A stretch of DNA of 6,426 bases from Nitrospira sp. Its GTDB lineage: Bacteria > UBA9089 > CG2-30-40-21 > SBAY01. Made by a program: the position numbers and the translations under genes. This document shows positions 6,319 to 6,426 of this stretch, in pieces (position 1 is the first letter of the stretch; each line of letters opens with the position of its first letter). Location: NCBI GenBank assembly GCA_005239945.1, contig SBAY01000276.1, positions 1 through 6,426 of the forward strand, read 5' to 3'. The notes under the pieces are model-generated. The model saw only the letters and a program-made list of their open reading frames with translations. It ran no database searches and had not been told where the DNA came from.

Positions 6319-6327
6319 AAGCTCAAT

Positions 6328-6426
6328 TTATACATCGAGAGGACTTTTAACACCTTTACCGCCGCGGTTGAGAACATGGGTATAAATCATTGTTGTCCGA
6401 ACATCTTTATGACCCAATAGTTCTTG
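6328..6426 (-). CDS. intI: Integron integrase (tyrosine recombinase), C-terminal fragment cut by the window edge
   Basis: Only the last 32 codons are present, ending in TAA at 6328-6330. They contain LLGHKDVRTTMIYTHVL, the C-terminal catalytic block of tyrosine recombinases: the His of LLGH, and the nucleophilic Tyr of MIYTHV that attacks DNA. The tail that follows, NRGGKGVKSPLDV, matches the GG-x-G-x-x-SPLD ending I know from IntI proteins and not from XerC/XerD or most phage integrases. IntI inserts and excises gene cassettes at attI and attC sites. The IntI-specific extra helix, the other catalytic residues and the start are outside the window. In the usual layout attI and cassettes lie at the 5' end of intI, to the right. 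The downstream side seen here faces the promoter of the A2M gene on the same strand. A related non-integron tyrosine recombinase is the alternative. Confidence 0.85.
   Translation of the reverse strand, partial: QELLGHKDVRTTMIYTHVLNRGGKGVKSPLDV

Larger units (their letters stand above)
5820..6327. other. Repeat- and promoter-rich region between intI and the A2M gene
   Basis: This 508-nt stretch has no gene that I can support. From left to right it holds a T-tract and stem (5819-5888), the REP-like cluster (5868-6050), a perfect inverted repeat (6099-6130), a rightward promoter (6162-6190), a small stem (6212-6237) and a second rightward promoter (6290-6318). The single open frame at 6181-6420 on the plus strand starts with GTG inside a promoter -10 region and runs antisense through the integrase, so I do not call it. 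Confidence 0.65.

Noticed and set aside
6181..6420. Plus-strand 79-codon open frame starting with GTG
   Set aside because: Its start overlaps the -10 box of promoter 1, it contains promoter 2, and its last third is antisense to the integrase. Nothing in it resembles a protein family.

Overview
The window comes from a moderately AT-rich bacterial genome (roughly 40 % GC judged by eye). It most likely belongs to an uncultivated, Gram-negative-type lineage. I base this on a membrane-anchored bacterial alpha-2-macroglobulin, a periplasmic defence protein of diderm bacteria, and on repeat-rich intergenic DNA of the kind common in environmental genomes. I cannot name a phylum from the sequence. All recognisable genes lie on the minus strand.

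Layout from left to right. Positions 1-269 have no gene and hold short degenerate tandem repeats (9-nt and 8-nt units) and small hairpins. Positions 270-5702 (minus) carry one alpha-2-macroglobulin reading frame of 1,811 codons including the final stop. It has an N-terminal membrane anchor, an intact thioester motif (GCIEQ) and a C-terminal MG10-like domain. A single in-frame TAG at 1431-1433 (codon 1424) interrupts it, splitting it into a 1,423-residue front part and a 386-codon back part in the same frame. The TAG stands where the family usually has Trp, so it looks like one TGG-to-TAG change, a polymorphism or a sequencing error. Positions 5703-5819 hold the ribosome binding site, a leader whose mRNA strand lacks G over 47 nt, and a consensus sigma-70-type promoter.

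Positions 5820-6327 form a 508-nt intergenic region. It contains a T-tract-flanked stem that may end leftward transcription, four copies of a REP-like element about 50 nt apart (two in each orientation), a perfect 11-bp inverted repeat, and two strong promoters that point right. Positions 6328-6426 (minus) are the last 32 codons of a tyrosine recombinase whose C-terminus matches integron integrases (IntI). The rest of that gene, and normally its attI site and cassette array, would lie to the right of the window.

The A2M protein would act alone as a periplasmic protease trap. Its common partner gene for penicillin-binding protein 1C (pbpC) is not in the window. The integrase is functionally unrelated, but it places this locus beside a probable integron. 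The main points of interest are the amber codon in an otherwise intact A2M gene, the integron edge with promoters antisense to intI, and the dense repeats between the two genes.
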